From the NCBI GenBank assembly GCA_013350335.1, contig CM023534.1:11995542-12059541 (forward strand): 64,000 nucleotides of DNA, written 5' to 3'. The notes under the pieces are model-generated. The model made no database searches and was not told where the DNA came from. It worked only from the letters and a program-made list of their open reading frames with translations. The first letter of the stretch is position 1, and each line of letters opens with the position of its first letter. The translations under genes were made by a program, and so were the position numbers. The DNA is from Chimonanthus salicifolius. Its lineage: Eukaryota > Streptophyta > Magnoliopsida > Laurales > Calycanthaceae. This document shows, piece after piece, positions 1-13,138 of the stretch.

Positions 1-3000
1 TGACTTCTTATGATATGTTTTCATAGTGGACTACCTATTTCATACCAATAAGTTGCATGCCATTTGAAGCACAAGATATTAGATAATGTTCTCCTTACAT
101 TACCTTTTAAAAAGGATTCTAGACTATGCTCCTTGGCCATGCTGGTATGAAGTGGAATATTCCTTAGAAATGCATATACATATTCTTTAGTAAATTGTGT
201 AAGGACTAACACACAGGAACTCGAAGAGACAAAAATATGATTGTTGGAGGCAGTAACAGGAACCAAAAGTTACAGCATTTCAAACTAACTAGTGTGTTAT
301 TATAAATTTCAGCACATCAAAGTTTATAATTTACCATTGAAAGAAGTGAATATCATAGTTGAGAAAAAGCAAGAAGGGAAATGGATTAGGTCGCAAGAAG
401 CAACTCCTACCAGCTCTCTACATGTCAAGAGCAGAATGGAATTTTGAAGAAGCATGAATAGAGGAATGAGTAGAGAAAACAGAAGCAACACTTCTCTAGT
501 AAAGGTCAATTCCTTAGGAACTTGGTGCCTTTAGCCATAGCATGCCTTGTACAGGGAGGAGCATAACTGGGAGATCTTGATAATAAGGCTTCTTTCAGGT
601 TGTCCTTGATTGGAAAAATTAGGTTGTCTATCATTAGATGGGCCTTGGCATCTTATGAGTTGGTGCACAGGAGATGCACTGATGAAGTTTCCCAATTGAC
701 AATGGCAAACAATCAGTGGAGATGGATAGAAAGAAGGATCAGTGGTTGAAGTGTCAATTACACATGCCAGTAAGTAATGCTGAGGGCCAGACCTCAATCA
801 GTATGGATGACGTGGAAAGATCTCAACTTTTCGAAGGTGAAATGGTGTTCGGAGTCGGCAGTGATAGTGAAGGCCATGTGACAAGAAGGATTGGCAAAAG
901 AAGGGTGATGATAGGTGAAGGAAGAATAGATGGAGAGATGCATTTTCTCAATTTCGAAGGAGGGATAAGAGGGACAAAAGGCTGAAGCAAATATTTTGTC
1001 TCAGGTTCCAGATTCTCTTAACAATAGTACCTGTTGTGTATTGGGCCTGTGCTTTGAGTTCAATAATATTAGTGAGCTGAGCTGCAGGGTAGATCATCAT
1101 TTGTGTGGGACTTATTATTCAGACCCAAGTCCACGAGATATCAGAAACTGGTGCATGTTAGGATCAGCCAATAAGAATGAGACAAAAAAGGGATGAGGGA
1201 TGAAAAAACGAAGAACGACAAAAAGGATATGCAATGCGAAAAGATTAGTAAACGAGAAAGGGAGGACAAAGCAAGTCAAGGTAAAGGTGGACAAGATTGG
1301 TGAAGGTGAAGGGGGTAATGAATGGGATAAGGAAGGGGGGATAGAGAGAGAGAGAGAGAGTGATCCACATTGATGGGATAAATGACTAGATGATGATGAT
1401 GTGAGAGAGAGAGGCTTTATATAGATGCGGTTACACCAAGGAGGGTATGAAAATATTGCAATTGGGCAATGAGATCGCGGTGGCATTCAAAATTTAAGAA
1501 AAGACAGAAAAGGTTTCAGGGTGGCTCAATTTCAGAGATTGCTTGTCTTCTTCTTCAAATAATTTATCGAGGAAAAGAAGGAACATGGTAGTGAAATGGA
1601 GAAGGAACAAATTACTTGGATACTATACAATCCAAGGGGAGTAAAAGGGAGGACGGGGGCTTTAGAGGCTGGTAATTAACAAGGTTGATTACATGGAAGG
1701 AGAATGGGGAAGATTGAGAAAAGGGGTACAGCTAGGTATTTGGTTAGGAAACTGATAGCTGATATAATTCTATTCCTAGAAACAAAGTAAAATAATTTTT
1801 CATCGGTGGATATCTGGGAGTTGTGGGGGATTAAAGAGGCAGATTGGGTTTTTAAACCTTCAAATTGAAGCATCCAGGGGTCTTCACACTATATAAAATC
1901 CTCAAAAATTCAAAAAACTTGATGTAGTGAGCTCAAGTGGATCCTTATTTGCCAAGGGTGAATTCATGGAGGAAGAAGTAGAGGTTGTCATTACCAATGG
2001 TCATCATCCTAATGGGGAAAGTGTGAAACAGATAACTTTTACAGGGAGTAAGCAATGTTTTAAATACAAACCCGTTGATCAAACCATTGTTTGTTATTGT
2101 TTGGTCTAAGTAGGTTCAATCAATAGGTGAAACCATTTGAACATTGATGCCATAATTATATAATAAATAATAATATTTCAACTAAAATAATTTTTAAAAT
2201 TAATGAAAAATAAAAATTGAAAATCACACCACAATCATGAGTAGAAAACCCAAGTTGGAAAAACTAGCACTGGTAAGAAACAAAAGATCAAAAAAATCAT
2301 AAATAATAAAAAAAAAAAAAAATCCCAGTTTATAATATAACTTGTAGTTTACACATAAATTATGTATAATTAGTATATTATACAATTTTTTAACTGCTAC
2401 TATATAGTTTTAACTTTTAACAGTAATGATGATGAGCACAATAATTATAGTAAAATTAATAATAAATTAACAACACGTATTAGAAAATAGTGCTACATTA
2501 GTGCACGGCTGCAAGTTCTAAAAAATAAAACAGAAAAATAAAGAGCAGTAAAAAAAAGAACTATAAAAGAAAAATAAAAACATAGATAAAAGGAAGGAAA
2601 AGACAAGAAAAATAAAAACAAGGTGAAAGCTAATCGACCCTTTTTCACATGCATTGAAAAAAGGAAAAGAATAACGTAATAAGAGAAAGAAAACGAAACA
2701 CCAACAGAAAGAAGCAACAATTAGATTGGCATTGCATTCTCCAGATCACCAAACACTCAAATCCACAACAATTTTCTATTGTGACTGTTTACATGCAGCA
2801 ATCTTCTGTGGAGCCCACTTGAACTTTGATGGTTCATATTTCAATCATGATCAGATTGATGGTTAAGATCATCACACGGTGAAGACCTGAAACTCACATA
2901 AAATGAAGTCCAAGAATACAACATAAATTCACATCAAGGATCAAGCACTGCATACCAGGGATCTTTCTGGTTGTGACACTGAAAGCCTGTCAATTTATGC

Positions 3001-3180
3001 TAAATACTGACCGTAACTCTATAAATACAGTTCTTCGAAGAGATATGGAAGGTAAGCTATTAACATCCACAAGGAGATGATATGATGAACAGACCCTTTT
3101 AGTTTCTATTTTCTAGCATGCCATTGTAAAAAGGAAAAGGAAAGAAAACAGAAAATAAGAAAGAAGGAGATCAAGAAGAT
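1..3180. other. No recognisable gene; AT-rich noncoding DNA
   Basis: Short open frames occur on both strands, but none has a recognisable domain, a coherent exon series or coding-like composition. A GA microsatellite lies at about 1343-1360 and makes the minus-strand frame over it low-complexity (Ser/Pro/Leu runs). The part from 2160 to 2720 is very A-rich. It may be old transposon sequence or a distal gene flank. Confidence 0.5.
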
Positions 3181-3340
3181 GAGAAGAAGAAGATGAACTG
3201 TACTTGGATGCTGACTGCTGAAAGGTGGCTGAAGGCAGCACACTAACACATTGCAAAAATGAGAAAAAGAAGATGAACTGCACTTGGATGCTGACTGCTG
3301 AAAGGTGGCTGAAGGCAGCACACTAACACATTGCAAAACA
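3181..3340. repeat. Tandem duplication, 80-bp unit, two copies
   Basis: Positions 3181-3260 and 3261-3340 are nearly identical head to tail (a shared stretch starts with AGATGAACTG at 3191 and again at 3271). Only a few substitutions separate them, so the duplication is recent. No coding meaning is visible. Confidence 0.85.
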
Positions 3341-3454
3341 GGAGGGTGGAGTTCTAACACACTCAAGCCATTGAAAAGGGGGAAATAAAAACAAGAAAAG
3401 TTCAAAGAGAAAGAGAAGAGCATGATATGAGTCTACCAATCCTTTCTTTTTCTT

Positions 3455-3625
3455 TTCTTTTTTTGATGACCAAGGTATCCAAGGGTCTCACCTGTATTTG
3501 GACAGCGTAAGCAACTAGAGGGAGTGGCCCAGAAGGGTGTTGAGCGTGAATCGAACTCAAGACCTCCCTTCATGAGGGGAGCTTCTTGAGTCAGGCCAAC
3601 CTCCTCTTGGGTTATCTTCCAATCC
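3455..3625 (-). mobile_element. SINE-like retroposon, minus strand
   Basis: Read on the minus strand, the head near 3620-3540 has a box-A-like TGGCCTGACTC and a good box B, GAGTTCGATTC, as in tRNA-derived SINEs. The tail runs into T-rich sequence at 3442-3465, which is an A-rich tail on the minus strand. Shorter relatives with the same poly-T/ACCAAGG junction or head occur at 48218-48345 and 63540-63620. Family assignment is inferred from these boxes and from the repetition. Confidence 0.5.
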
Positions 3626-3982
3626 TCTCTTTCCACCAAAAAAAAAAAAGATTCATAGCCAATATTCCCAAATTCCCCAAATCTTCAATTCTCCCCTTTT
3701 CTTTCCCATGCATTTGGCACTACAAACAGAAAATTCCTATTCTATTTTGTCCTCCAATTTCTATTTTCTTTTCTTTTTTAAGTTAAGCATGGCAGGAACA
3801 AGTCATGGGTCCCAAGTTTACATGGTTGACCTGATATCATCCAATTCATACTGATTCAATCTTTAAGTGGTTTTAGGGGTGGACCAGACCTCCCCGTGGC
3901 TCGGTTCCAATTGAATTGGATCAAACCAGCAGGACCAATTCGATTTTTACAACACTAGGATGACGACTTGGTGAAGTAGCAT

Positions 3983-4110
3983 GTGATGTGTGGGAGGGGA
4001 TTTCAACATGGTCAGATTCACCTTGGAAAAAGAGGAGTGGAAGGATTACTAGATGTATTGAAACATTTTCAGATTTCATTCTCAAATGGGAATGATTGGA
4101 TTATCCTACG
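3983..4110 (+). pseudogene. LINE endonuclease fragment (degenerate)
   Basis: Allowing one frame change, the translation resembles the GGDFN...RF...E..G region of L1-type plant LINE endonucleases, followed by text resembling the R..F..FI segment. Stops and shifts interrupt it, so it is a dead scrap. The match rests on recall of the family motif, not on a search. Confidence 0.35.
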
Positions 4111-4356
4111 CGTTATACATTGTCAAGTGGTCAAAATTGTTCAAGCTCAAGCAAGATGTATAAATTTCTGGTTTGTTAATGGTTTTCTATTGGTGCAACA
4201 CACTACATGTATTCGGGGCAAGGAGGTGGGGGAAAAAATACAAGAATAAGAACATTCTCAACTATCTCTATTCATGCAAAACTAAAAATTCCCATCACAT
4301 TAGGATGAACACCAACACCAAAAAATACTAACGAAAGGAGAAAATCATGACACTAT

Positions 4357-4565
4357 CAGGCATGTGTTGACTTATGGAGCTGAGTGTTGGCTAATCAAGA
4401 AAACTAGACAAAGGAATGGTAATAGAGTGCATAGTTTAAGATGGATGAGTGGCATAAAACTAAAAGATAGAATTAGGACATAACACATTATGGAGACCAT
4501 GAAAATAACATAAATATTTGTGAAAGTAAAGAAAGATGTTTAAGGTGGTTTGGACACATGTAGAA
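4357..4565 (+). pseudogene. RTE-type LINE reverse transcriptase C-terminal fragment
   Basis: Translation gives LTYGAECW, then LRWMSGIKLKDRIR and, after a stop, CLRWFGH. This is the characteristic tail of RTE-clade plant LINE polyproteins (YGAECWP...MLRWM.G....D.IRN...RLRWFGHV). In-frame stops show it is nonfunctional. A separate RTE fragment lies in PPT intron 1. Confidence 0.6.
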
Positions 4566-5067
4566 GACCAAAAATAGCCCCCACATGAAAAGTTTAGAAG
4601 TTGCAAGTAGAAGGACAAAGGAGAAGAGGGAGGTCATTAAAACATGGACTAATGGGGTAAATAAGAATTTGAGTGATTGTGAGGTAAATGAGGATATTTT
4701 TTTATCAGATAACAAGTATAACTGAAAAAGTTGACTCTAAATAGATGTGATTATTCACTACGCTGATGATGATGGTTATGATGAAAACATCACAACACTA
4801 ATAACAGATAAACTGAAAATTCTATAACCCTAACATAGAAGTTAACAACAAATGATGACAACAACACAAAAACAAAAAACAAAGATAAAAACAATGATGA
4901 AATCTAAAATCTGAATGTATCACTTTAAATGACTAGCTGCTTAATAAATAATGAAAACAAAAAACTCAAGATAATATTAAGATTCAACCTGATTGCTCCA
5001 ATGTCTTATTCCATAACTAATATTGGTCTTCATAATGGTCACCTATCATAATTATTGCGTAACTCGA

Positions 5068-5255
5068 TTTCTCCTTTTTTTCTTTTTCTCTGAATATCAT
5101 GAGTATCCCCACCCCACATTAGAGGTGAGACTAATCCCATGGATACATGAAACAACCCATAAGCCTCATGTATCGGTAATTCCAGGGAGATCGAACCCGA
5201 TACCTCTCCTCTACACCTAGAAGCTCAAGCCAAGTGAACTACACCTGTGTGGGAA
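5068..5255 (-). mobile_element. tRNA-derived SINE, minus strand
   Basis: On the minus strand the head contains TAGTTCACTTGG (box A) and, about 30 nt later, GGGTTCGATCT (box B), the internal RNA polymerase III promoter of tRNA-derived SINEs. The opposite end abuts a T-rich stretch at 5068-5090, an A-rich tail in element orientation. It is not a tRNA gene, because no cloverleaf or acceptor stem can be drawn. Confidence 0.55.
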
Positions 5256-5472
5256 TTGCTTAACTCAATTTCTCAAGCTCTCATCTCTTCTTTTTTATTC
5301 CCCATCTGCTCTCTTGAAAAGATTTAAGTGAGCTTCTCAATCCTAAGTAGCATACTAACTCCATAACAATACATTAACCCCCATAGTTGTTGGCTTCTAT
5401 TGCTTGTATCCTTTCAACTGAAATAAACCAATCCAAGAAGTTCAAAAACCAAATAAAAGAGAAATCTACTTA

Positions 5473-6261
5473 GGTTGTGTTTGGATAAGGTGAATTGGAG
5501 TAGGGAGTTTACTAAGGGACTTGAAAGATAGAGAGTTTACTACAAGTGGAGAACCCCCTACCTTTACTTTTCCTACTATTTAACACACACTTTGTTACGT
5601 AAATTTAGGGTCGAGATCTTGACACTTTTTCAGAAAAATGGTAGAAACTTTAAAATTTTGTTAAATAATAAGGCACCATTACTCATAATACCTAGTTGGA
5701 TCCATTTATTTGGTTAATCATTGACATACCTATGTAAAATATATATATTGATGGCCCCACATCTTATTTCAATCTCTATATATATGCAGAATGTGTAGAA
5801 TGATCAAATTTCACAGATATCATGCAGTTATTTATTTTTCTCACATTTTATTTTAAGAATTTTATACCTGGATAAAAATTCACCTCACTTGCATTATTAA
5901 ATTGCAAGAGTTAAGTGATATTCAAGTTATAAGAATATTGAAGAATGAGGAAGAGGAAAAATACTAGATATTAAGGCTATAATCTCTACTTAGAACCGTT
6001 TAAAAAAAATACAAAAATCCCAACCACAAATCCTAAAATTGTCAAATTATGTAGGGGTTAGGGATGTGGAGGGTGAGAGGAGTTGAGACTTGAGAGGGTA
6101 GACTGATTTCCCCACCCTTTGATAGGGAACTCAAGTCATTCTATTTGAGGGAGAGTTTCTTGGCTGGGGCATCCACACATTGACAATCCAAACAGGGTGA
6201 GTTTCCAGTTTTCGAGTGAGTTCAAGTTCTCCATCTCAATTACCCTAATCCAAACACAATC
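5473..6261. mobile_element. Tourist-like (PIF/Harbinger) nonautonomous element
   Basis: The ends are imperfect inverted repeats: GGTTGTGTTTGGATAAGGTG on the left, and GATTGTGTTTGGATTAGGGT reading in from the right. A TTA trinucleotide flanks both sides (5470-5472 and 6262-6264), the target duplication typical of Tourist/PIF-Harbinger elements. At 789 bp without a transposase frame it must be moved in trans. Confidence 0.7.
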
Positions 6262-6264
6262 TTA

Positions 6265-6927
6265 CTGTCATCCAACAAAGGGTGAAAAGAGCAGTTCGCA
6301 TACAAGGGAGACATACAACATTCTAATATTCAATGCATCCACTAACAACTTCGTGTTCCAAAATCATGATAAACACAATAAGTGAAATTATAACAAAAAT
6401 AGAAATAAAATTATTATTTAAGCAACAAGACCATTTAATAGTAAGTGATTTCCAAGAGTGTAGCAACGTCCCAATTCAGCATTGAACATAATGCAAAGTT
6501 CTACATCATGTCATCCCAAAAACTTCTAATTGATGCTTCAATTCATCAAAATTCTACACAACCCAACTCTGGTCTTATTTAGCCTTGCAGGGAACTTTTT
6601 TGTGTTGCACAGACTGAAGATCTTGAATATAACTATTAGAGTTCAACTTAGATTGTGTTCAGCCTCCTGAGCAAGCTCGGGAGTAATGACAGATAAGGGA
6701 ATGCTTTGCCTCATAATAAAGATTATCAGATGTCTTTTTTTTTTTGAAAGATTAATCATCAAATATCATTTAAACCCTGATTCAGTTGTCAACACAATTT
6801 CATCAATAAAATGTATATAAGAGTTAACAATTTCCAAGTCATTGCTCATTCAGCATTAACATAACACATAAAAACTCTAAATCTTGAAGCTAAAACACAA
6901 ACCTATGACCAAATGCGAAAGTCTTAA
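6265..6927. other. 3' flank of proteasome gene copy 1
   Basis: AT-rich sequence downstream of the minus-strand proteasome gene. It presumably includes its 3' UTR next to 6927. Nothing else is recognisable. Confidence 0.4.
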
Positions 6928-7683
6928 TCAAGAACCCTCTGCTGCAGCAGGCTGAGTGACACCCGACTTCACCAGCAACTTCCCAAGTGCATCTGGCGAG
7001 CAAACCTGGTACTTCACCACCCCAGATGGTGACAAGAACACCTCTGCCAGCTCAAGCTTCTCGGATGTGAGGCTGGTGCTGTCCATCGTCTTGCTCAGCA
7101 CCTTGACGGCAAGCTGCACGGCTTCCTCCCGCGTGATCTCTTCCTTGTAGTCCTGCTTCAGCATCGACTGAGCGGCCTGGTTATTCGCCCCAATTGCAGC
7201 AGCCTTCCACCCACCATAGTTCCCAGAAGGGTCGCTCATGTAAAGCTGGAAGCCAAAGTTCTTGTCATAGCCAGCAAAGAGGAAGGAAACTCCAAAAGGG
7301 CGGAGGCCACCAAATTGGGTGTAACCTTGCTTGGTGTCACAGAGGGACTGGACGAGCTGCTCAACGGGCATGGGCTCCTGATATGCGAAGGCATAGCGCT
7401 GGGCCTGGACGCGAGCAGTATTGATGAGAATATTCGCGTCTGACATGATGCCTGCGACAGCACAGGCAACATGGTCATCAATCTTGTACATCTTCTCTGT
7501 GGTTTTGGACGTCTGGAGGAGCTTAGACGTTACTTTCTTCTCCCCAACCAGCACCACGCCATCTTTCGCCAGAATACCGATGGCTGTGCCGGCGTTGCCG
7601 ATGGCCTCCATGGCGTACTCCACCTGGTACAAACGCCCCTCCGGCGAGAAGATCGTTGTCCGGCTGTCGTAGCGGCGAGACAT
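6928..7683 (-). CDS. PAC1: 20S proteasome subunit alpha type-4 (alpha-3, PAC1), copy 1
   Basis: A 251-residue protein in one uninterrupted coding exon. It starts [20 protein letters not shown], the N-terminal alpha-subunit signature that gates the 20S core and docks regulatory particles. The internal block [21 protein letters not shown] is typical of alpha type-4; the N-terminal threonine protease motif of beta subunits is absent, as expected for a structural alpha ring member. The length agrees with the plant family (about 250). The C-terminal tail is Ala-rich. The start ATG (7681-7683) directly follows a probable 5'-leader intron. The protein acts in the cytosol and nucleus in ubiquitin-dependent protein breakdown. 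A 98% identical second copy lies at 15322-16077; this copy keeps the leader and promoter, so it is the likely functional locus. Confidence 0.95.
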   Translation of the reverse strand: MSRRYDSRTTIFSPEGRLYQVEYAMEAIGNAGTAIGILAKDGVVLVGEKKVTSKLLQTSKTTEKMYKIDDHVACAVAGIMSDANILINTARVQAQRYAFAYQEPMPVEQLVQSLCDTKQGYTQFGGLRPFGVSFLFAGYDKNFGFQLYMSDPSGNYGGWKAAAIGANNQAAQSMLKQDYKEEITREEAVQLAVKVLSKTMDSTSLTSEKLELAEVFLSPSGVVKYQVCSPDALGKLLVKSGVTQPAAAEGS

Positions 7684-7975
7684 TTTCTACAAAATCAAAG
7701 GAAAATCCGTAATCTGCACAAAAGGAAATCAAATCATTTGGTTAGAAATGCATCTAATTCCAATCTTGATTCTAATTCATCGAGAGAGAAATATTAAGGG
7801 TTTGTGAAGACTCTAAAGAGAGAAAAAACTGAAACATGTTAGGGTTTTCGGCGAGAGAGAAACCTGAGTTTTCTCCGATTTGGGGAAGACAGCGTCGCTG
7901 AGAGAGAGTGAAGAAGCGAGGGTGGATCCGTTTCTTCTCAACCAAGAAGGGTGGAGTGGCGAAGGTGAATGACTT
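7684..7975 (-). other. 5' leader of PAC1 copy 1, with probable UTR intron
   Basis: Minus strand: a leader exon ends in CTCAG|GTTTCTCTC at about 7863. Acceptors are available at TTTTGTGCAG (about 7715) or GATTTTGTAG, three bases before the ATG. The exon is pyrimidine/purine-skewed like plant housekeeping leaders and starts somewhere before 7975. Exact ends are inferred. Confidence 0.5.
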
Positions 7976-8206
7976 TAGAAATATAAATATTTTATATTAA
8001 AGTGATGAAATATTTTTATCGTTGATTTCTACTTTTACATTAAGTGATTGAAAATTAAATATTTAAATATTATAAATATTTTTTATTAAAACTTATTTTG
8101 TATAATGTAATAAATACTCACTCTTATTTTATATATTATATTAAAAATTATATTACTTTAAAGTTGATTTTACAAACGTCGGAGATGAAATTTTGAATGC
8201 TATGAG

Positions 8207-8633
8207 CAGGGGTCGAAATATCGGCCGATACATATCGTATCGGCCGATATGTATCGGTTTTTTAAGACCGAACGATATCGGTCGATACGATATGTATTGG
8301 CCGTACAAACGATTATCGGCCGATATGACCGATATTCGGTCCAAAATATCGGTCACCATATCGGCCGATATGTATAAATATCGGTATTTAAATTTTATTT
8401 TTTTAAAAAAAAAAAATCGATACGGTTTTTCACCATTTTTCCACTATTTTTTGTGGTTTTTCATGGTTTTGAACGGTTTTCCGATACGATTTTCCACAAT
8501 TTTTCACGGTTCTTCATGATTTTTTTTCGATTTTTTCATGATTTTGAATACCGGAAGAGAGAGAAATGTAAATATCAGACGAAAGAGAAACTTATCGACC
8601 GAAATATCGGCCGGTGCGTTTTTTTTCCCCCTG
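8207..8633. mobile_element. ATCGGCCGAT-family hAT-like MITE, copy 1
   Basis: Starts CAGGGGTCGAAATATCGG and ends CCCCCTG, flanked by GCTATGAG (8199-8206) and GTTGTGAG (8634-8641), an 8-bp duplication with two transitions. The body holds four perfect ATCGGCCGAT palindromes plus a T-rich part with repeated TTTTTCATG-like words. CAGGGG termini and 8-bp target duplications are hAT traits. Open frames across it are just repeat translated. Confidence 0.75.
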
Positions 8634-8641
8634 GTTGTGAG

Positions 8642-10854
8642 TTTGTGACAAGTCATATCAGATTGTTGATTTTATTTAATTATATTAAAAAATATATTTT
8701 TAAAGTCATTTTACAAAAGTTGAGGTTAAAATTTTTTAATTTTCTCACAAGTTATATCATAGAGTGTATTTCCATTAGATTATTTTAAAAATTATATAAG
8801 TTGATAAATTATCACAAATATTATACTATCAAAAATAAGACTCATTAAATTATATTCTTTCCTAAGAATAAAAATTTATTAAATAAATATTTTAACTTAA
8901 AATATTTATACAATAAAAAATATCAAATAAAAATTATAAAATATTAAATCTAAGTTGTAAAAAAATAAAAATAATTATAATAAAGTGAATTCCATATTAT
9001 ACGATCGTGTTTCAACATAAAAAATGCTTAGCATTTTGTAATTTTACTCTTATTTCTGACACTATCATTTTATAGGAAATAATTATATTTTTAACTCGTC
9101 ACTTACAAAATTATTTTGTACGGCTAAAACATCTAGATCTCTTAGATCACTCCTACTAATTCAAAGAGCCCACACACGCCCATTGACTCTAGATAGAGTA
9201 GCCTTTTGGATGGAATGGGAATTGAATTAGAACTTTTAATTCTCGAGGTGAATTCCATACAATCACTCTAATCCCTTTAGGTCACTTATAAAATTAATTA
9301 GAATGAAATTCTTAAATTTTAAAAATTTACTATTTTCTATTATTTCAATCTACTCCAAGCAACTCGTTCGAATATAATTTTTTTTATTTTGTTCCTATTA
9401 TTAGTTACTTACAGTTAATATTATATTTTAATCTATTATAAAATTTCCAATAAATTTACATATTACCTTTTCTCATGAACCAACTTCCATCTTCTACATC
9501 GAATAAGGGCCCACCATAGGCAAGTTATTTTGACATTGGATGGAAAGTGGCCGGGTTTAGATTGAGTTTAAGTGGCGTTACATTCCATCACGATTATTAA
9601 ATGAAAAACTTGAGTTTAATAAAATCTAATTAGCTAAATTAAAACTCAAACTTAGAGTTCAAAAGTAAATATTTTTGTTTTGAATATTTGACAAACCACA
9701 CTAGTTAAATTGTGTTTTCTATAAATTATGAGTTTTATTCATTATCTAATTATTAATTATAAAATAATTATTAAGTATATATTAGATAATAAGTTCAATC
9801 TATATATGAATTTATTTCTATTTTATATTTTTGGTATAATAGTAAAAATTAACTGATGAATTAAAAGATAATCTTACATATATAACAAATTTCATCCAAA
9901 ACTCAAATTAAAGCCACATAATTTTAGTGGTCAAAATCAATGTGTGTCCTTAGGAAAAATAAGGCTTGTTATTTTGGTTTCTACAGTCAAGTGACTTTCA
10001 TTTGAATGTTTAGATTAATTTTATTGTAAATGTATGTTCATTAAGTGAGTATTCAATCTGACCAGTTAGATTTTGGGGCTGTATGGATGTCTCACGCCCC
10101 ATGCTTGGGTCCACACACGTTAGCCCCAACTGATTTGTTGGGACTGTCTTGCTTACACTTGGACGAAATTGAGTTGGCTCGTATAAGGGCCCAATGAGCC
10201 AACCCTTATGTTACGGAGCCCGAACTGTTCTTCTAAGGCCCTCAGATAAGGCCTACCCAACTTTGGAATCCCTCCCCAACGGCAATCAATGAAGTTGAAT
10301 AGGCACTCTCAGCAGAACAATTGTATTGAGATTTCTAGTACTGATTTGATTGTTCATGATCCTGCTCCATCTGCTCTCAATAAATTGATTCTATCAATCC
10401 ACTCAGGTCGAGATCATTTAGGAACCTGCTTCAAAGAGGCTTCCCACTTGACTCCAAAGATTCATTCTCTGTAGAGTTACTCTATGTATAAGTAGAGAGG
10501 CTTGCACATACTCTGAAGATTAATCGAGTGCTCTAAAAGACTTGGACACTTTAGGGTCATAAAAAAATACTACACATTTCATTATTAAATCAAACTACAA
10601 CTAGAGTGTAGGTTCATCCCGTCCAAGCGAGTAAGCTTAGGACTCCAACCAATTAGAATGCCATGCCTTCCCACCTCTAGGTAGATTGTGGAATTCAGGA
10701 ATTAGAATGAGGATATATGAAAAGAGCTTTAAAAAAATGATAATATATGGAAAGGAAGTGCCTGAATGGTGGTGTAAAATCAAAATCTACCTGTCCTTGG
10801 AAAAGATTTTATGGAGCCCAAATTCTATAAACTGCATCAAGATGTGGCTTTCAA
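8642..10854. other. AT-rich intergenic DNA with a possible LTR remnant
   Basis: No gene recognised. Around 10080-10650 a moderately GC-rich block with TATGTATAAGTAGAGAGG near 10485 looks like the U3/R part of a retrotransposon LTR, but I could not fix its ends. The segment 9866-9985 is repeated at 16240-16362, beside the second proteasome copy, and marks part of a tandem duplication. Confidence 0.4.
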
Positions 10855-10869
10855 GGAGTAAAGATGGTC

Positions 10870-11090
10870 TAATCTCTTTAGACCGGATTGACTTATAATA
10901 AAATAAACTTCAAAATAAGAAAACTTGGACCATTTGAGAAGTATCTCAATATCATTAGTTGGATGATTATTTGAAAATCCTTTCTACTGAAATATGGTAT
11001 GAAATGTCCATATGTACCATATGTAAATATGATACAGAATGGATGTGGGATTTATGGTAAGTATTAGAATGAGATTAATCATTACAAAAG
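10870..11090. repeat. Duplicated segment A (paralogue at 18812-19385)
   Basis: Aligns with 18812-18832 plus 19190-19385, including ACTTGGACCATTTGA, TTAGTTGGATGATTA and TAGAATGAGATTAATCATTA. The homology resumes at 15232-15275 / 19390-19440 after the insertion at 11094-15232. It is the far end of the tandem duplication that includes the proteasome gene. Confidence 0.75.
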
Positions 11091-13138
11091 TAAAGGGTGT
11101 AAATGGATCCGGATCCGGTCCATTTCGCCAAAATCCAGATCCGGCCCATTACGTTATTGGACTGTCCAAATCCAACCTATTTACTCAGGATCCATTAAGA
11201 TATGGATCTAGACAGTCCAATAGGCTTATTGGACAGTCCGCGGCCCATTAAAGGTCCAATAAGCTTATTGAGCCCAATTTGACTGTGTAATAATCTTTAA
11301 ACTTTATAATAGCTAAAAAATATTAATTAATTTGATAAAAATATTTTTTATGAACTATGTTTTAAAAAATTGACATTTTTAATATATCCATCAACATCCA
11401 CATGAGTAATTAAAATTAATTCCTTTATCATTTTTTTTTTCTTATTGAGCATTTGTTTTTTACATTAAAAATTGTAAAACTAGTACAATATCATCTATCA
11501 TTATAAAACTTAAAAATAATAAACCCAATGGGGAGAGACTGATAGAGTGACCATATCAACGGTCAAGATCATCTTAGAGTCCGAAACACTAAAACAAAAT
11601 AAATTGGGCTAAATACCCTTAATACAAAACAAATAATGATTACATATTGCATTTCTAACTCTATGTATCTCTGCATAATGAAAATCCTTCCAAATAGTAG
11701 ATGTCTTCCTCCTATGTATAACATGTTTTGGTCTAGAAGCATTTGATGCCGCATCTATCTCATTCTCTTCAATGAAGTCATTCCTCTCATTAGAAGTAGA
11801 CATTGTACTGCATAAAAAGTATTAACTTAATAAATTTCATTACTTGTTAACAGCCATTTTGTTGAGGCAAGTTCAAGTTCATTTGAGCTCTGAATGAGTT
11901 CTCCTCATGCTCGGCTCATACTTGATTGAAGTTGATTAATCTGAGCATGTGATCAATCTTAATATAAAATAAATCAAGCCAAGTTAGGGCAGCCCTAGTA
12001 TAAACCCTGTATTGGCTTGCATAATCCAATTATTCATCGATTTACAATCAGCATAAAATGTTGATAGAGGAAAATTACTGATCCAAAGTGGAAAATTTAC
12101 TTAGTATATGATCTCTATTTAGAATCATGATTATACATGTCCACTAGTAACTTTTTTTTTTTAATGAATGAATGCAGATGTATAAAGACATTTGAGAAAG
12201 TGAAGAAAGAACATGCAATTTTGAGAAAGTGAAGAAAGTTAGACTACGTTTATTGAAAACTTGAGATGAAATTAAAAAAATAAAGGAGAGTTAAGTAGAT
12301 AGAATCAAAACTTGGTTGGAAGGGTAAAGAACAATATGATGCGTTGTAGGGTCATAGAAAATATGATTTTTGATAGATTAGAATGGAAGAAAAGGACTCA
12401 AATAGTCGTCAACAGATATATGAGATTAATGGTTATAGATGATAATTATGATGATCAATTAAAACTTCCATCACAAAATCCAAAAACAAGATAAGTGCAA
12501 GAGTTGAGGGTTTAGCTTTTAATCTTTGCAATCTTGAAGTGGACCTCAACATAAACCTAGTCAATTTGAGCATTTAGAGAAAACAAACACATAAAGAAAG
12601 ACCAAAGCCTACTTGAACTTTACATAAAAAGCCACTCGGGTGAACCAGTATGCAATCATTTTGAATTCTTCTAAATTCCACCAAGTATATCAATAGAGAC
12701 ACAGTATGATTAGCATCACATCCTACATTTCACAAATCATTCCCAAACTACACATTTCTATTAATCTCATGAGTATAACAATTTTCTGCAAAACCAATAG
12801 GAGAACTAGATGTTAAACAAGTGACCTACAAACAAAAGACGCTGAAAGAAGAAGAAGAAAACTATATAAACATCAAACCAATGCAATGGATAGTTGCCAA
12901 ATCACCGTGTGATAACCATGCCTTGGACTGGATGGAGAACTCTCAACACCGAATTCAACAAATTTCATGGCAACAACAATTTATATATTACAAGAGCAAG
13001 GTCGCCAACCAAGACATCAAGAGAGCGGAGCAGAAGAGCTTAAAACACCCTCAGATATCAAGGCAGTGGAATCCCCCGCAGATAGTCAGCCACACACCAA
13101 ACAGAACACAACAAACTAACACGTCTATGAACAGTAGG

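Noticed and set aside
1115..1486. Minus-strand 123-residue ORF
   Set aside because: Ser/Leu/Pro runs come from the GA microsatellite; no domain or neighbour exon.
5068..5255. tRNA gene
   Set aside because: Boxes A and B are present, but no cloverleaf can be drawn and there is a long 3' body with an A-rich tail, so it is a SINE.
6956..7797. Several ORFs on the plus strand and other frames over the proteasome gene (also at 15350-16191)
   Set aside because: Shadow frames of the GC-rich coding region; they repeat in both gene copies only because the DNA does.
8193..8788. Two overlapping plus-strand ORFs (108 and 111 residues)
   Set aside because: They are translations of the ATCGGCCGAT MITE and its T-rich part (repeated RYIG/RYDM and FHDF words), not genes.
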